From Diphasiastrum complanatum (Eukaryota > Streptophyta > Lycopodiopsida > Lycopodiales > Lycopodiaceae): DNA of 64,000 nucleotides. Shown piece by piece: positions 10,800 to 21,500 of this stretch. A program made the position numbers and the translations under genes. Position 1 is the first letter of the stretch; each line of letters begins with the position of its first letter. The stretch spans positions 25,041,147 through 25,105,146 of the forward strand of contig CM055092.1 of assembly GCA_029204225.1 (NCBI GenBank). Direction: 5' to 3'. The notes below the pieces were generated by a model. It made no database searches, had not been told where the DNA came from, and saw only the letters and a list, made by a program, of their open reading frames with translations.

Positions 10800-12243
10800 A
10801 CGAATTGTTTGCGACAATTTCACGACATCTTAGGCTTGAAGATGGACCAGATAAAGATTGTTGGATTCAGACAATGGAGGATGAAATGTCATCCATATAT
10901 AAGAATAATGTATGGACACTTGCACCTATACTTGATGATACAAAACCAGTCAACTACAAGTAGATCTACAAGATTAAAACAGGTCTTGATGGAGAAAACA
11001 TCAGATACAAGGCAAGGTGAGTTGCTGTAGGATTTTCACAAAAGAAGGATTCTCACCGATAGTTAAACATACATCAATTCGCTTGTTATTTGCATATGCA
11101 GTGGCTCATAATCTGAAAATCCGTATTGTGGATGAGAAAATTACTTTCTTGCACGCAGAATTAGAAGAAGACTTATTCATGGACCAACCACTTGGTTTTG
11201 TAAGCCAAAAATATCCAGAATATGGATGTCACATGAATAAAAACATTTACGGTCTCAAACAAGCTGTGAGACAATGACATATAAAGAAGGACAAAGCATT
11301 ACGTTCCACAGGCTTCAAACCTCTATTTGCTGAATCAAATGTCTATATCAAGCATGTCCAAAATGAAATAATCATTCTAGCTGTTTATGTTGATGACACA
11401 CTTATCTTCTCAAGAAGAGATAAGTTAATTTCAGATGTCAAAAGAGACATTTCTGAAATTTTTGAGATTGTTGACCTAGGAAAAGCTAAAATCTATCTAG
11501 GCTTGCAGATCTTGAGAGACTTTGAAGGTGGTAAGTTGTATCTTCACCAACAAAAATACACTCAAAAGATCATTAAAGACTTCAACATGCTCGAATGCAA
11601 AGGTGTGCATACCCCCATGATACCTGGAACAATTATTATATTTAGCAGACAACACCAGACCTAATATAGCATTTGCAGTATACAAGCTGAGCAAATATAA
11701 TCAGAACCTAGGATCGTTACATTGGAAATTGGCAAAGAGAGTACTACAATATCTCCAGAAAATGAAAGACTATAGACTGTTTATTCGAAGGAAGCTGGAT
11801 TTCACATCGAATCTTATAGTGACGCAAGCTGGGCATCCATGAAGGATGATAGCAAAAGTATTTGAGGAGGTTGTACTCTTGCATCTGGCGCAGCCATACT
11901 CTGAATTAACAAGAAGCAAACAACAGTAGCTCAATCTTCCTGTGAAGCGGAATATGTAGCAACAGTCAAGATGGCAAATGAGCTAATCTGGATTAAACAG
12001 AGATTGGAAGTATTTGATGAATCTAGTTCTAAACCTTATGTCTTGTTAATGGATAACACTGCAGCAATCTATCTTACGAAAGATCCTGTATTTCACTCGA
12101 AAACGAAGCACATAGCTATCAAGTATCATGTGATTTGAGACTTAGTCAAGAAGAAGATACTGAAGATAGTCTTCATACCCGCAGAGAAAATGACAACTGA
12201 TATCTTTACAAAGCCAATAAGTAAAGCTTTGTTCAAGAAGTAG
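10800..12243 (+). pseudogene. copia reverse transcriptase-RNase H, broken
   Basis: Recognised in order: WIQTMEDEMSSIYKNNVWTL (10861), FSPIVKHTSIRLLFAYAVAH (11050), LEEDLFMDQPLGFV (11160), NIYGLKQAVRQ (11244), the catalytic block LAVYVDDTLIFSR (about 11380) and YLGLQILRDFEGG. A short deletion after TPMIPG (11620) joins LYLADNTRPNIAFAVYKLS in another frame. RNase H follows: YSDASWASMKDDSKS, QSSCEAEYVATVKMANELIW (about 11930), DNTAAIYLTKDPVFHSKTKH, and the tail TDIFTKPISKALFKK to the stop at 12241. Stops at 11277, 11862, 11902 and 12137 look like CGA-to-TGA or TGG-to-TGA changes. Confidence 0.8.
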
Positions 12244-12276
12244 TGAAGAAGATTGGGATTAATCCAACTGCCACTT

Positions 12277-12288
12277 TGAGAGGGAGCT
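12277..12288 (+). promoter_or_regulatory. Polypurine tract (PPT)
   Basis: TGAGAGGGAGC lies shortly after the RNase H stop and before the LTR-like sequence, the expected place for plus-strand DNA priming. The element at 18.6-23.7 kb has the related PPT AGAGGGAG just before its LTR. Confidence 0.6.
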
Positions 12289-13170
12289 ATAGAACAACTG
12301 ATCAGACAGATCTTGATTTTACCAACAAAGCACGCAGGTTACTTGACAAAGGATGAGAAAGAAACGAACGCGAACTTGAAACATTTCTATTTGTGACCAA
12401 CTCAAAGGATTTGTGAAATTTGTCTTGTAGTTGAATCAAAAAATTCGCAAAAGATTCGCGAAACAATTTCTTGTAGAAGCTCATGGCTTTCTTGTTGAAG
12501 CTCGAAATATTTGCGAACAGAATCTTGTTGTGAAATATTTTGTTTCTTGTTCAAGCCTCAGATGTCACAAAATTGTCGCGAACAATTTGTGAAATCTTCT
12601 GGACTGTTCTTCAAGCTCACTTGTTGCAAGACCATCTCGAACAGTTCGTAAAATATTCTAGATTTTTTTTTCAAGCTCAAGAATTGTCATCTGTTGTGAA
12701 CAATTCGCGAAAGACGAAAATGTCACGAAGAGACAAGTGTCATGAATAATTCACGAAACACGAAGCTGAGACAAAGAGGTGAACTATTGTGAATTATTTG
12801 CGAATAGATTTTATTCGAGCCTGGAAACATAGCGTCTATTTGAATATCAACCATCATAAACGGTTAAATATCTACTGTTATAGCATTAAAAGGCCAAAAG
12901 ACCTATAAATAAAAGGCCAAAAGATCGGTCCTGTAACAATATAAATAAATGTGCACTACTCGTTGTAACTCACTCAATCAGAGACACAATAGCAAGATAA
13001 GACAACAAGAGATGTATATTGATGAATCAGATTCAGAGTTATAAAAATTCGTTTTTGATCAATAGTTTCTTATTGTCTAAATTGTCTTAAGTTGTCTCTT
13101 ACTTCCGCATATAACTTCTGCACGTATATTCAATCAAAACAAATACTATTCTATTATTACATAGATCAGG
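12289..13170 (+). repeat. 3' LTR-like region of the copia piece (edges approximate)
   Basis: Begins after the PPT and has no coding capacity. It carries many copies of a TTCGCGAAA-like motif (near 12440, 12515, 12705 and 12750), a feature shared with the LTRs at 18.6 and 23.0 kb. The right edge is placed before the start of the next copia protease sequence and is uncertain. Confidence 0.45.
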
Positions 13171-13261
13171 TAAAATCACAATTGAAGACATTGATATTAG
13201 TTTGATTTATTCAAACTTGCATTGTGTTCTCTGTGGAAGAATAATTACTATTTCTTTTAAA

Positions 13262-14270
13262 CTTTGTTGGCATATGGAGATGACAAGAGGGTGGTCTATG
13301 CGGCCAATGATGGTGAGTGTGCAATCAAAGGGATTGGTACAATTCCTATTTCTCTCTCTACAAAAAGGAATGTTCATTGGAGGATGTCTTGTTTATTGCA
13401 TCTATTACCAAGAATTTGCTTAGTGTGAGTCAAATGCTAAGAAAGGCCTCAAGGTTGAGTTCGATGGAGATGCTTGTATGATCAAAAGGAAGGATGTCTT
13501 GATTGGAAAAGGTAAAAGACAGGGAAAGTTGTTCAACTAGATGCTTGTGTTATTTCTAACCAAGTTGGATGTGTTGCAAGAGAGCAAATACCTATTCAAG
13601 AGGTTTGGCATAAAAGGATGGGACACCTCAACTTCAAGTCATTGGAGGTAATGGCTAGGAAGAAGGTTGTGATAGGTCTTCCAAGTTCCTTAAGTGGCAT
13701 CAAACATGTTTGTGAGTCTTGTGCTTTGTCTAAGTCACATAGACTACCTTATACTAGACATATATCTAAATCTACAAAGCCTTTTCAACTTGTACATTCG
13801 GATATTCATGGATTTACTACAATTAGCAATAGTGGAGCTAAAATGTATGTAACATTCATTGATGATTTTAGTAGATTTTGTTGGATCTATCTACTAAAGA
13901 CCAAGGATGAAGTGTATGATGTCTTTATCAAGTTTGAGAATGCAAGGGAGAACCAATTTTCCACAAATATCAAGTGCTTAAGGAGTGACAAAGGTGGTGA
14001 GTACATATCTACCGAGTTCAAGGCCTTCTGTGATGAGCATGGGATCAAGAGGGAGTATACAACATCAAGGACCCCATAACAAAATGGAGTGGCTGAAAGG
14101 AAGAATAGGGCTTTATGTGAAATTGCTAAAGCCATGAAATTAAGTGCTAATCTTGACAAACCATTTTGGGATCAAGCTTTTTTGTGTGCCAATTTCTTGT
14201 GCAATATTATTTTGGATGGAAGGACACCTTTTGAGATGCTATTCAAGAGGAGGCTGAGTGTCAACTTTTG
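13262..14270 (+). pseudogene. copia protease tail, pre-integrase and integrase core, broken
   Basis: Begins with the region after the protease active site (VVYAANDGECAIKGIGTIPI). Next is the pre-integrase zinc region (VWHKRMGHLNFKSLEVMAR, HVCESCALSKSHRLPY), with the H...H...C..C pattern in place. The integrase core shows HSDIHGF, FIDDFSRFCWIYLLKTKDE, RSDKGGEY and NGVAERKNRALCE, so the D,D,E residues are all readable. A stop at 14077 (P-stop-QNGV) fits CAA to TAA. Frame changes occur before 13.5 kb. It ends at FEMLFKRRLSVN, where foreign DNA begins. Confidence 0.8.
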
Positions 14271-14321
14271 ATTTTGACTCCATGAATTCTTTTACTTTTG
14301 ATTTCGACTCCTTGAATTCTC

Positions 14322-14409
14322 TGATGAGTTTTTTAGGGAATGATCTTTTTGAGCTATGATACCACTAATGAGTTTTTCAGGGAACAAGCTTCTTGAGCTC
14401 TAATATGAC
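14322..14409 (-). repeat. 44-bp tandem repeat containing PBS-like sequence
   Basis: Two adjacent 44-bp copies (14,322-14,365 and 14,366-14,409). Each begins T(G/A)ATGAGTTTTT and ends with a GAGCT.T.ATA.CAC/GAC sequence close to the complement of an initiator-Met PBS (GAGCTATGATACCA in the first copy). A third TGATGAGTTTT starts the LTR-like segment that follows, so the unit appears to be a duplicated LTR-start/PBS junction. Confidence 0.55.
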
Positions 14410-14922
14410 TGATGAGTTTTGACACAAACGGATAGAGTTCAAATTTGATTGCTGATCACTGTCGGCTATATCAATCCTATAGTCCTCTAGAGTGTGACAC
14501 TGCTGACCTACATTTAGATTGTTCCAGCATTCAACAAGATCGAACTAGGGTGCGAAATAAGTAAATAACTGAATTGGATACACAAAACAATAAATAGACA
14601 ATAATACATTCGAGACCAAACAGCTACAATATCATCTATTGATCATCTTTCTCCATGCACTGTTGCATGACAAGCCCACACAGTGCGTCGGCGTGAGAGA
14701 AGCAATGTCTCTCACGAACTATGTCTCGCTTTATTAGTGAACTTCTTGGATCTCTCTGGATCTCTATGATATATCTAGTTTATATCTACAACATCATGCC
14801 TACATAATTATCATACATTTAGATTAGAATCTGGATCGATAGATTAAGCAATCTAAAACTAATCACAGAGTACAAGAACGACTGATTAGGCACGTCCTAA
14901 CGTTCCTTTGGTGACATCATCA
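14410..14922 (-). repeat. LTR-like segment with TGATGA...TCATCA ends
   Basis: A 513-bp stretch bounded by inverted TGATGA and TCATCA. On its left is a degenerate PBS complement (GAGCTCTAATATGAC), as for a minus-strand 5' LTR. It contains GATATATCTAG near 14,769. No second copy exists in the window, so the edges rest on end symmetry and PBS position only. Confidence 0.4.
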
Positions 14923-15352
14923 TAATCAGACCAGGGGATTGTACTTTGTGGTAATTCTTTGACCTTCCCTGTACTTTGAAGCATGAAGAACCGCATGTAT
15001 TCGGTATTTGGGTGTCTCAAATATCCGTTGTTCGTCGTTAGGTCTTTGGGTTGGTCCCGATCTTTTTTTTTTCATCCGCCGTCCGAATTTCAGCCTTTTG
15101 GTTGAGTTCCCCCTGTTCGCGGACATTTCTTCTTCGTCTTCGAGGCCTTAAGCTAAAACCATGGCAGTTGCGCCTTGTGAGTAGACTCTTAGGGTTTTGG
15201 CAGCTAGAGAGTTGAGAGTTAGCAAAGCTTTGGAGACAGAAACATTTTGTTTCTTCACCTATGAAGGTTCTTTGGAGCTTGCAGGTTACTTGGAGGACCT
15301 TTGGAGGCACTACCTTTGGATTAGGAGGACTTCTTGACTTCATTTGTAATAG

Positions 15353-15366
15353 TGGTATCAAAGCTA
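15353..15366 (+). promoter_or_regulatory. Possible primer-binding site
   Basis: TGGTATCAAAGCTA resembles the initiator-Met PBS with one change (AAAGC for AGAGC). The preceding bases (TGTAATAG) do not end in CA, so no LTR edge is convincing. Confidence 0.25.
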
Positions 15367-15964
15367 GACAAAGGATGGTAGTCTTTCTAACCTTCTTCAA
15401 GTTCTATATAGATCACAGACTAATTTTTTTTTTGGAAAATATTATTTCCTTTTCTGGTAATAGGAAGCTTGTAGTTGAAGTACCCAATGAATCTAGTTCT
15501 CTTGATAAAGAGTAGTGATGCTTATAGAATTGTTTAGGGGCTGATTTTTTATTATGTCAGAGAAGTTAAAGTGGGCTTTTGGTTTTAAATCTTTTTGAAA
15601 AAAAATTTGTGGAATGGTTAGAGGAAATCTTCCTCTACATTCACAGATTTTTGTTTTGCAAAAGGATTGATTCTAGCTATGTGTTTTGATCAAAACTATT
15701 GTTTTTTTTTGCATAAATGAAGCGTTTAAACTTCTGATTTTCATTTTGAAGTTCTGTTTTTCATACTTGTAAATCTGAAAATCAAATCTGAAAAGTGAAG
15801 TTTTCATAAAAACTTCATTAGTCACACCTTTCTACCTACTAGTTTCATGAAAATACAATGTAGGAAGGAAAATGTAGTGTAAGTTTATGCATAAAAAAGG
15901 TTTTGAAGTTCTATTTTTTGTCACATATTGCTAGAGTCATTTTCTTAACATTTGAGGCACTTAA

Positions 15965-16125
15965 GCGAAAAATGCTTGCATATTTGCTTGTGAATCCTGA
16001 TAGGTGAAAAATGCAAAAAATGCAACACTACATTTTTACATGAGATTCTTGACAGGCGACAGCTTTGCAAAAATGCGAAAAAGCCGAAGTGAGAGAAAAT
16101 GCGACACTATTGTCAAACTCCGTGT
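15965..16125 (+). repeat. Dispersed short repeat, copy 1
   Basis: Contains AAAATGCAACACTACATTTT, then GATTCTTGACAGGCGA, AAATGCGAAAAA and AATGCGACACT. The same words in the same order occur at 31,540-31,760 and 62,094-62,210. Confidence 0.6.
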
Positions 16126-16254
16126 AATTCTGCAGACTGTGTAAAAACACTTGTAAAACTGCGGATTGTGTAAAGACACAAGAAAATCCGCAGAACTGGA
16201 TGAACAACGGATGAAGATTAAAATCCATTATTCGACCAGTAAGACGGAGAATAA

Positions 16255-17342
16255 TCCAACAGATACCATATGAGGTCTTACTCAAAAAGAAACCTAAGGT
16301 TGATCACTTAGAGTATTTGGCACTATTTTCTTTGCACATGTTCCCTTGGAAACAAGCAAAAAGGATGATCCATGCTCCATCAAGACTTGTTGGGGTCAAG
16401 ATTTGAGGAGGAGTTTCCTCGGGTTTGCACACCTAGGAGGACATCAAGAGAGAGATCTGAGCCTAAGAGGCTTTCTTATGTTGACAAAGGGAAGCAAGTG
16501 GAGCTTGACTCCACCAACCTTGCATATTTCATCTCACATGAAGAGCCAAAGGATGTTGAAGGGGCACTCAATACCAAGGAGTGGTATGATGTCATGAAGC
16601 AAGAATATGAAGCCTTGATCATTAACAACACTTGGGAGCTTGTGGATTATCCATCCAACAAGCATATCATTGGATCCAAGTGGGTATTTCGAATCAAGTA
16701 TAATCAAGATGGCACTATCAACAAGTACAAGGCAAGGTTATGTGCCAAGGGATTTGCTCAAATCCATGGACTTGATTATGAAGAGACCTTTGCACTCATG
16801 GCAAAGATGGTGACAATAAGGATTTGTATTTCTTTTGCTACCTATTTCAAGTGGAAGGTGTTCCAATGGATGTTTCCAATGCATTTCTCAATGGTTATCT
16901 TCAAAAGAAAATTTACATGAAAAAACCTCAAGGATTCATCTAGGATGAATCACATGTTGGCTTGTTTTTCAAGAGTCTTTATGGACTCAAGCAAGCACCA
17001 AGATCTTGGTATGAGAGACTCAACTTATTTCTTATCTCACTAGGATTCACTCTTAGTGACTATTATCCTTCCATGTATATCAAGTTTGTTGCTAGTGATA
17101 TTGCTATTCTTCTCATTTATGTAGATGACATTATCCTTTGTAGAAGTTGTATCAAATTGGTTAAAGAGACCAAAATAGCACTTGGAAAAGAGTTTAAGAT
17201 GAAAGATCTAGGAGAGTTCCATTATATATTAGGCCTAGAGATTGAATTTCATGATGATTATGCCTTTATTTGTCAATCTAGATATGCTCTATGTTGAAAA
17301 AATTTCATATGGAAGGTTGTAGGCATTGACAAACCAATGAAG
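16255..17342 (+). pseudogene. copia integrase C-terminus and reverse transcriptase, broken
   Basis: 16,255-16,350 reads IPYEVLLKKKPKVDHLEYFG..FAHVPLE with one frame change, an integrase C-terminal segment. It repeats the region already present at 14.25 kb, so this part probably comes from another copy. From 16,372 a 182-codon frame holds the linker and RT start (EWYDVMKQEYEALIINNTWE, IGSKWVFRIKYNQDGTINKY, KARLCAKGFAQIHGLDYEET). After a frame change come FKSLYGLKQAPRSWYERL, the catalytic LLIYVDDIILCR (about 17,115) and MKDLGEFHYILGLEIEF. It ends near KKFHMEGC at about 17,342. Confidence 0.75.
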
Positions 17343-17405
17343 CACATTGTAAAAGATGCCCAATTTGGCCTAAAATTAGTCAAGGAAATGTTGACAATTT
17401 TCACA
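17343..17405 (-). repeat. Remnant of the 3' LTR end
   Basis: TTGGCCTAAAATTAG followed by GGAAATGTTGACAATTTTCA and a final CA matches the right end of the LTRs at 32,582 and 37,491. Only about 60 bp remain, abutting the opposite-facing copia RT, so most of this LTR was lost at the junction. Confidence 0.7.
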
Positions 17406-17418
17406 CTCCCTCTTCAAC
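17406..17418 (-). promoter_or_regulatory. Polypurine tract (PPT)
   Basis: The minus strand reads GTTGAAGAGGGAG immediately before the LTR remnant, identical to the PPT of the gag-only element at 32,583-32,595. Confidence 0.75.
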
Positions 17419-18300
17419 TTTGCTTGCTAGTTTTACAATACTATTTTGATCTAAATTAAGAATGATTTCCATCTTAATGATAGATCTCCTCTCAATGACC
17501 CTAATATGTACAAAACAATAAACTTCATAATTGAATAGTGTCTATATTGAATGTTTCACTATTTCTTACATCAATTTTACATTTCAAGATGAAAATAGTA
17601 CATGAAGAATAACATAGAATGGGAATGGAATGATTCCTCCATGTTTCCACCTTTGAAATCTCTATAAAACAGTAGCAAACATGTAACAAATGAAAGTGAT
17701 GAATGCTTGCTTGCATGTCTTCTCCATATTTCACTTATTGTGAAGTGTATGTGTTGAAATCCACCATATGATCTCCATTGCCTTCTTGTCATGAAGAACC
17801 ATCAATCCTTGAAAATCCATGAGTAAAAGAGCACAACAATGACGCTAAGCCAGCTCCATAAGACTCCATATAACTAGTACCTAGTCCTTCTTCAAGATTT
17901 ATTGGATACAAAAAGATGATCATAGATTCACCAAATTTTGAAAATTCACACATTGACGTAACATAGAGCAAACGTAAAGTTAGATGAATAAAGTAAGTTT
18001 GAACAAGACATCCTTGCTGCTCCTTTGCCTTTACTTGAGTCTTCAATAACCTACAAATATAGATCCTTAGTGCCTTGGCCATTTGATTCTTCTTTGATGA
18101 CCTTGAATAGCTTCAAATTGCCAATTTCCAATTGGTGTTGATAAAGCACATTAACATCAACCTCTTGATCTTCCTTTTGACCATCAAAAACATTGACCAG
18201 ACCCCATTTTCCAGAACCATAAATGACACCCATTTCATGAAGACAACCATCCATTTGCATAACATCATCTACACAAGAAGATGTACCAAAACATTTGAGT
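17419..18300 (-). pseudogene. Decayed relative of the gag-only element's 3' module
   Basis: The 3' end is collinear with the last part of the 1,025-codon ORF at 32.6 kb. Shared words include EDQEV(D)...L.QHQ, KEE(S/T)NGQG, CYVNV, CKIDVRNSE and ETWRN (DTWRN there). A segment FGESM...FL.P..LE......SYMES matches one that in the gag-only ORF lies just after the zinc knuckle (SFGESMVNFLDPLDLED, SHMESCGAKLAS), so sub-modules are shuffled between the copies. Several frameshifts and stops are present. It occupies the position where RT and RNase H should follow the integrase linker. I find no RT motif (KARLVA, YVDD, LYGLKQ). Confidence 0.6.
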
Positions 18301-18563
18301 AAAGCCAAGTTTGTACCTTCCGCAACTTGCTTACCCTTCTCATCATATGTAAGCCTTGTTGACTTTTCACTTTCCTTGAGGATCTTCTTGGAACTTGACT
18401 TGGAGAGGCATCTCCACCATCATCATCCAGAGATCCATCATTATCAAGAAAGTTAGGAGAGATAACATGAAGATTGTCAGTTTCATCAACATCAAATTTA
18501 TTTGGTACGTTGCCTTCTTCAAAGATGACATCTCTAGAAATGAGAACTTTTCCTATTGAAGGA
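18301..18563 (-). pseudogene. Integrase C-terminal linker of the interrupted copia
   Basis: Reads PSIGKVLISRDVIFEEGNVP, the conserved end of copia integrase, then a polar linker and KESEKSTRLTYDEKGKQVAE followed by GTNLAL. That last part matches RERSEPKRLSYVDKGKQVE of the plus-strand copia at 16.4 kb. Homology to the normal copia order ends at NLAL (about 18,300), where the unknown 3' module begins. Confidence 0.75.
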
Positions 18564-19195
18564 TGTCAAAAAAATTGTGAACTCCTACAACTTTGTGACG
18601 AAGTGAAGCGATCCGAAGGTCAAAGGGCAAACAATTCGTGAAAGTCAAACATACCTCAAAGACCAAAAGACACGAAACGAAACAAAGCGAAAGGAAGATG
18701 AACAAAAACAATTCGCATTACCAACTGGTAGCTTGACGGGTGTCTTATATTTCATGCTCAATTGAAAGAGTTAGCAATAACAGAGAATAAATAACTTTTG
18801 GATTAGCGTTAACTACTTTGGTAATTCTCTGTTTTAGCTATCTTGTAAACTCCACACAGTGGAGATATATACAAATTTTGGATCAACATGATACAGAAGA
18901 TAAATAGGAGAAAAAAAAATAGTTATGCATGAAAGTTTGCCAACAAGCAAAACACAACGATTGAGCTGAGTGTTAGGCCGCCAACGTGCGAGACACTGAC
19001 CAAACTCACTCATAAACTAAAAATGCATAATGCAATCCCTCTCTTTTCCATCTCCTTGTTTTTGTCGTCTTGATTGCTAGAATGATTTATGTTTTGTGAT
19101 CTGTAGTCATGTGCTTAGGATCCTAAAAGCTTTTTCAAAAAAAGAAAAATGAAAGAAAATCGAAAAGAATTACTTTGCGAAACAAAATCGTGACA
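18564..19195 (+). repeat. 5' LTR of the copia at 18.6-23.7 kb
   Basis: Starts TGTCAAAAAAATTGTGAACT and ends AAAATCGTGACA. It matches 23,037-23,685 along its length with scattered substitutions and short indels. Ends are TGTCA/TGACA. Confidence 0.9.
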
Positions 19196-19208
19196 TTGCA
19201 TTAGAGCA
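19196..19208 (+). promoter_or_regulatory. Degenerate primer-binding site
   Basis: TTGCATTAGAGCA follows the LTR directly and resembles TGGTATCAGAGCA with several changes, as expected for an old copy. Confidence 0.5.
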
Positions 19209-19260
19209 CTAAGGTTATCACTACATAATATTTGAACAATGATTCTCTAGGCAACACAAT

Positions 19261-20187
19261 ATGGCTACAACAATTCAGACGAGAATAGCAATCAGTCTTG
19301 ATGGCGGAAACTATAGAGTGTGAAAATTCAAAATCAAAACGCATCTGAAGGGTGAAGGCATCTGGTTAGTGACCGAACTCACAGAGGTGCGACCTCTAGA
19401 GAGAAAACTAAGGAGAGTTGAGTGGATCAGAAAGGATGAGCATGCAATGAGGATCATCGTTTCATCCATCAATGAAGAACTACTCATGCATATTGAAGAT
19501 TGTGAAAGCAGTCATGCAGCATGGGAATGACAGAAGTACGAAGTGAGGACTGTCGCTTCAGTGATGCAACTTCACAATCAATTGCAATCCATATGATGGG
19601 ATGGCAACTAGTTGGATCAGCATATTGAGAAGATCAGAATAATCTTCGCTCAACTCGCGACATCAAGACAAGAACATCAAGTCCAACCACCACAACAGTT
19701 GATGTACTTCATGAAATCTCTATCTGCATCCTATCATCCGTTGAGAATGCTCATACTGAGTCTACCATATATGACATTTGACAAAGCAATTAGTTTTGTT
19801 GCTGATGAGAGACTAATGAGAGACGAAGGGGAAGGAAGTAGTGATCAGGAGAAAGCTCTCTTCACAAAAGGAAAGAAAAAAAACAAGAACAAGCCCAGAT
19901 TTGACAAGACAAAGTCTTCAAGAAAAGACAACAACAACCAATAATCTTCTTCATGTGATCACTGTCACAAACCAAGATACACAACCAATAAATATTGGTT
20001 CAAGCCAATGATTCCTTACATCCACAACAAGAAGAAGAGGCACTCTGCATACGATTGTAGATTTAACCCCAAAAAAAAAAAAAACAAAGCTGACAAAGCA
20101 AATGTTGCAAAGTCATCCAAGGATGCAGAAAAAGGAGATGAAGCCTTCACAATACTAGATGAAGTTTCAACAAGCTACACTAAATAA
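19261..20187 (+). pseudogene. copia gag (UBN2-type), broken
   Basis: The ATG at 19,261 gives MATTIQTRIAISLDGGNY, then a UBN2-type capsid (HAMRIIVSSINEELLMHIED, WLVTELTEVRPLE; later LDQHIEKIRIIFAQLATSRQ, PPQQLMYFMKSLSASYHPLR). A lysine-rich stretch (GKKKNKNKPRF) follows. The zinc knuckle is eroded (CDHCHKPRYTTNKYW lacks the usual spacing). Stops near 19,320, 19,530, 19,597, 19,612 and 19,942 are mostly TGA or TAG. Confidence 0.75.
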
Positions 20188-20520
20188 GATTACGATGTAG
20201 TCATTGATTTAGAAACAACCTCACACATCACCTACACAAAAGAATCTTGATCAACTTCAGAGAACTTGAAAACAACAGAGCAGTGATTCTAGGCAATGGG
20301 AGCTGACACGATGTCAAGGGCATTGGGGCTCTACAGATGCGAACACTGTCAAGTCAAGCAGAGCTGCCAAGAGCACTCTACATAACTTCAGTAAGAATAG
20401 ACCTACTATGAGTCTCCAAGATAATAGATCTTGGAGTTCAAGTTCTATTTGATGGAAATACATGCCGAATGATCGAGAAAACAACATCGGAATCCATTCA
20501 CACATGAGGCAAGAAGAGCC
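20188..20520 (+). pseudogene. copia protease/pre-integrase remnant
   Basis: YDVVIDLETTSHITYTKES at about 20,190 stands where copia protease reads WxxDSGATSHIT. The aspartate is kept but the S-G of the triad is changed, so catalysis is lost. The following pre-integrase region is heavily frameshifted. Confidence 0.55.
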
Positions 20521-21400
20521 AAAGAAGTTCTCGATCTCATCCACTCAGATGTTTGTGGACCAATGAAATTTGATTCGCTCTCAAGATCGAGGTATTTTCT
20601 GACGTTCATTGATGACTATAGCCAGATGACAATAATCTACAACCTAAAGAGCAAAATCTGAAGTGTTTGACTCTTTGAAGAAGTTCGTGGCATTTGCAAA
20701 AATAGACACCTCAAAGAAGACTCAGATCATTAGATCTGATAATGGAGGTGAGTACAAGAGCACAAAATTTTCTAGATGATTCCAAGAACATGGGATAGAG
20801 CATCAATTCACTCTTGCGTACACACCCGAATATAATGGTGTCGCAGAAAGAAGAAACAATACGCTAGTCAAAGGATCCAGATGCATGATGGCACAGGCTC
20901 GATTGCCAAGCCAATTTTAGATTGAGGCGACAGCTGCAGTAGTACACTTGCAGAATAGATTAACAATGACAGCCTTGGAAAACAAGACACTGTATGAAAT
21001 GTGGATAGATAGAAAGCCTGATCTATCATACATGCATGTATTCAGATGTGTAACATACAAGAACATTTCAAAAGGACAAAGAAACAAGCAGGCAATCATG
21101 GTGGGATATTCGAACAAATCACAAGTGTACAGGCTCTACAATCCAACCACAAAGAAGGTCGTTTTGAGTAGAGATGTGAAGTTCTATGAGTTCACATTCC
21201 TTGGACTTAAGGATGAAAAAGGCCATGAGATCTTCACACTACTACCAATACAAGAGGGAGACCGAGGACATACGTCAAATCAGAATGTTGAGCCCCAAAC
21301 TCCAGAGCAGCAGGAAGCAGAAGATCAATCCCACGAATCAGAAACATTTGAGCACCGACGAATCGAATCCAGAAGCTCAACAAAATAATGAAGACCTCTA
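20521..21400 (+). pseudogene. copia integrase, broken
   Basis: Reads KEVLDLIHSDVCGPMKFDSL, YFLTFIDDYSQMTIIYNLKS, IRSDNGGEYKS (about 20,728) and YNGVAERRNNTLVKG (about 20,831), so D, D and E are all visible. Frame changes lie near 20,655. The C-terminus gives LYEMWIDRKPDLSYMHVFRC, YRLYNPTTKKVVLSRDVKFY and a glutamate/glutamine-rich linker to the stop at 21,386. Confidence 0.8.
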
Positions 21401-21500
21401 GATCGATATGTTGACAATCTTCAATGGAGTGAAGACATAGAATTTGAGTACTATAGCTTCACTAAAGGGCCAACTACATATCTAGAAGTTGTCAAGAGTC

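Larger units (their letters stand above)
10796..13170 (+). mobile_element. 3' half of a Ty1/copia element (RT, RNase H, PPT, 3' LTR)
   Basis: The copia RT N-terminus begins abruptly against the gypsy post-pol ORF; gag, protease and integrase are missing. RT-RNase H is followed by a PPT and an LTR-like segment. The left boundary (about 10,790-10,850) and the right LTR edge are estimates because the partner LTR is absent. Confidence 0.7.
14271..16254. mobile_element. Foreign 2-kb block inside the copia integrase/RT region
   Basis: No copia domain is readable between the break after FEMLFKRRLSVN and the resumption at 16,255. The block holds a duplicated ~30-bp stretch at its start (TTTTGATTT.GACTCC..GAATTCT at about 14,268 and 14,296), a 44-bp tandem repeat, an LTR-like segment, a plus-strand PBS-like site and a short dispersed repeat. 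It is probably several insertions. Stretches 14,923-15,350 and 15,370-15,960 show nothing I can assign. Confidence 0.5.
13171..17342 (+). mobile_element. Internal copia fragment (protease to RT) with a 2-kb foreign block
   Basis: Protease/integrase sequence (13.26-14.27 kb) and RT sequence (16.37-17.34 kb) have the same orientation. The linker style (RERSEPKRLSYVDKGKQVE) matches the minus-strand copia at 17.3-27 kb, so both belong to one family. They are separated by 14.27-16.25 kb of unrelated DNA. No LTR of its own is present. The 3' end stops mid-RT at about 17,342 against the 3' LTR remnant of an oppositely oriented element. Confidence 0.7.
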
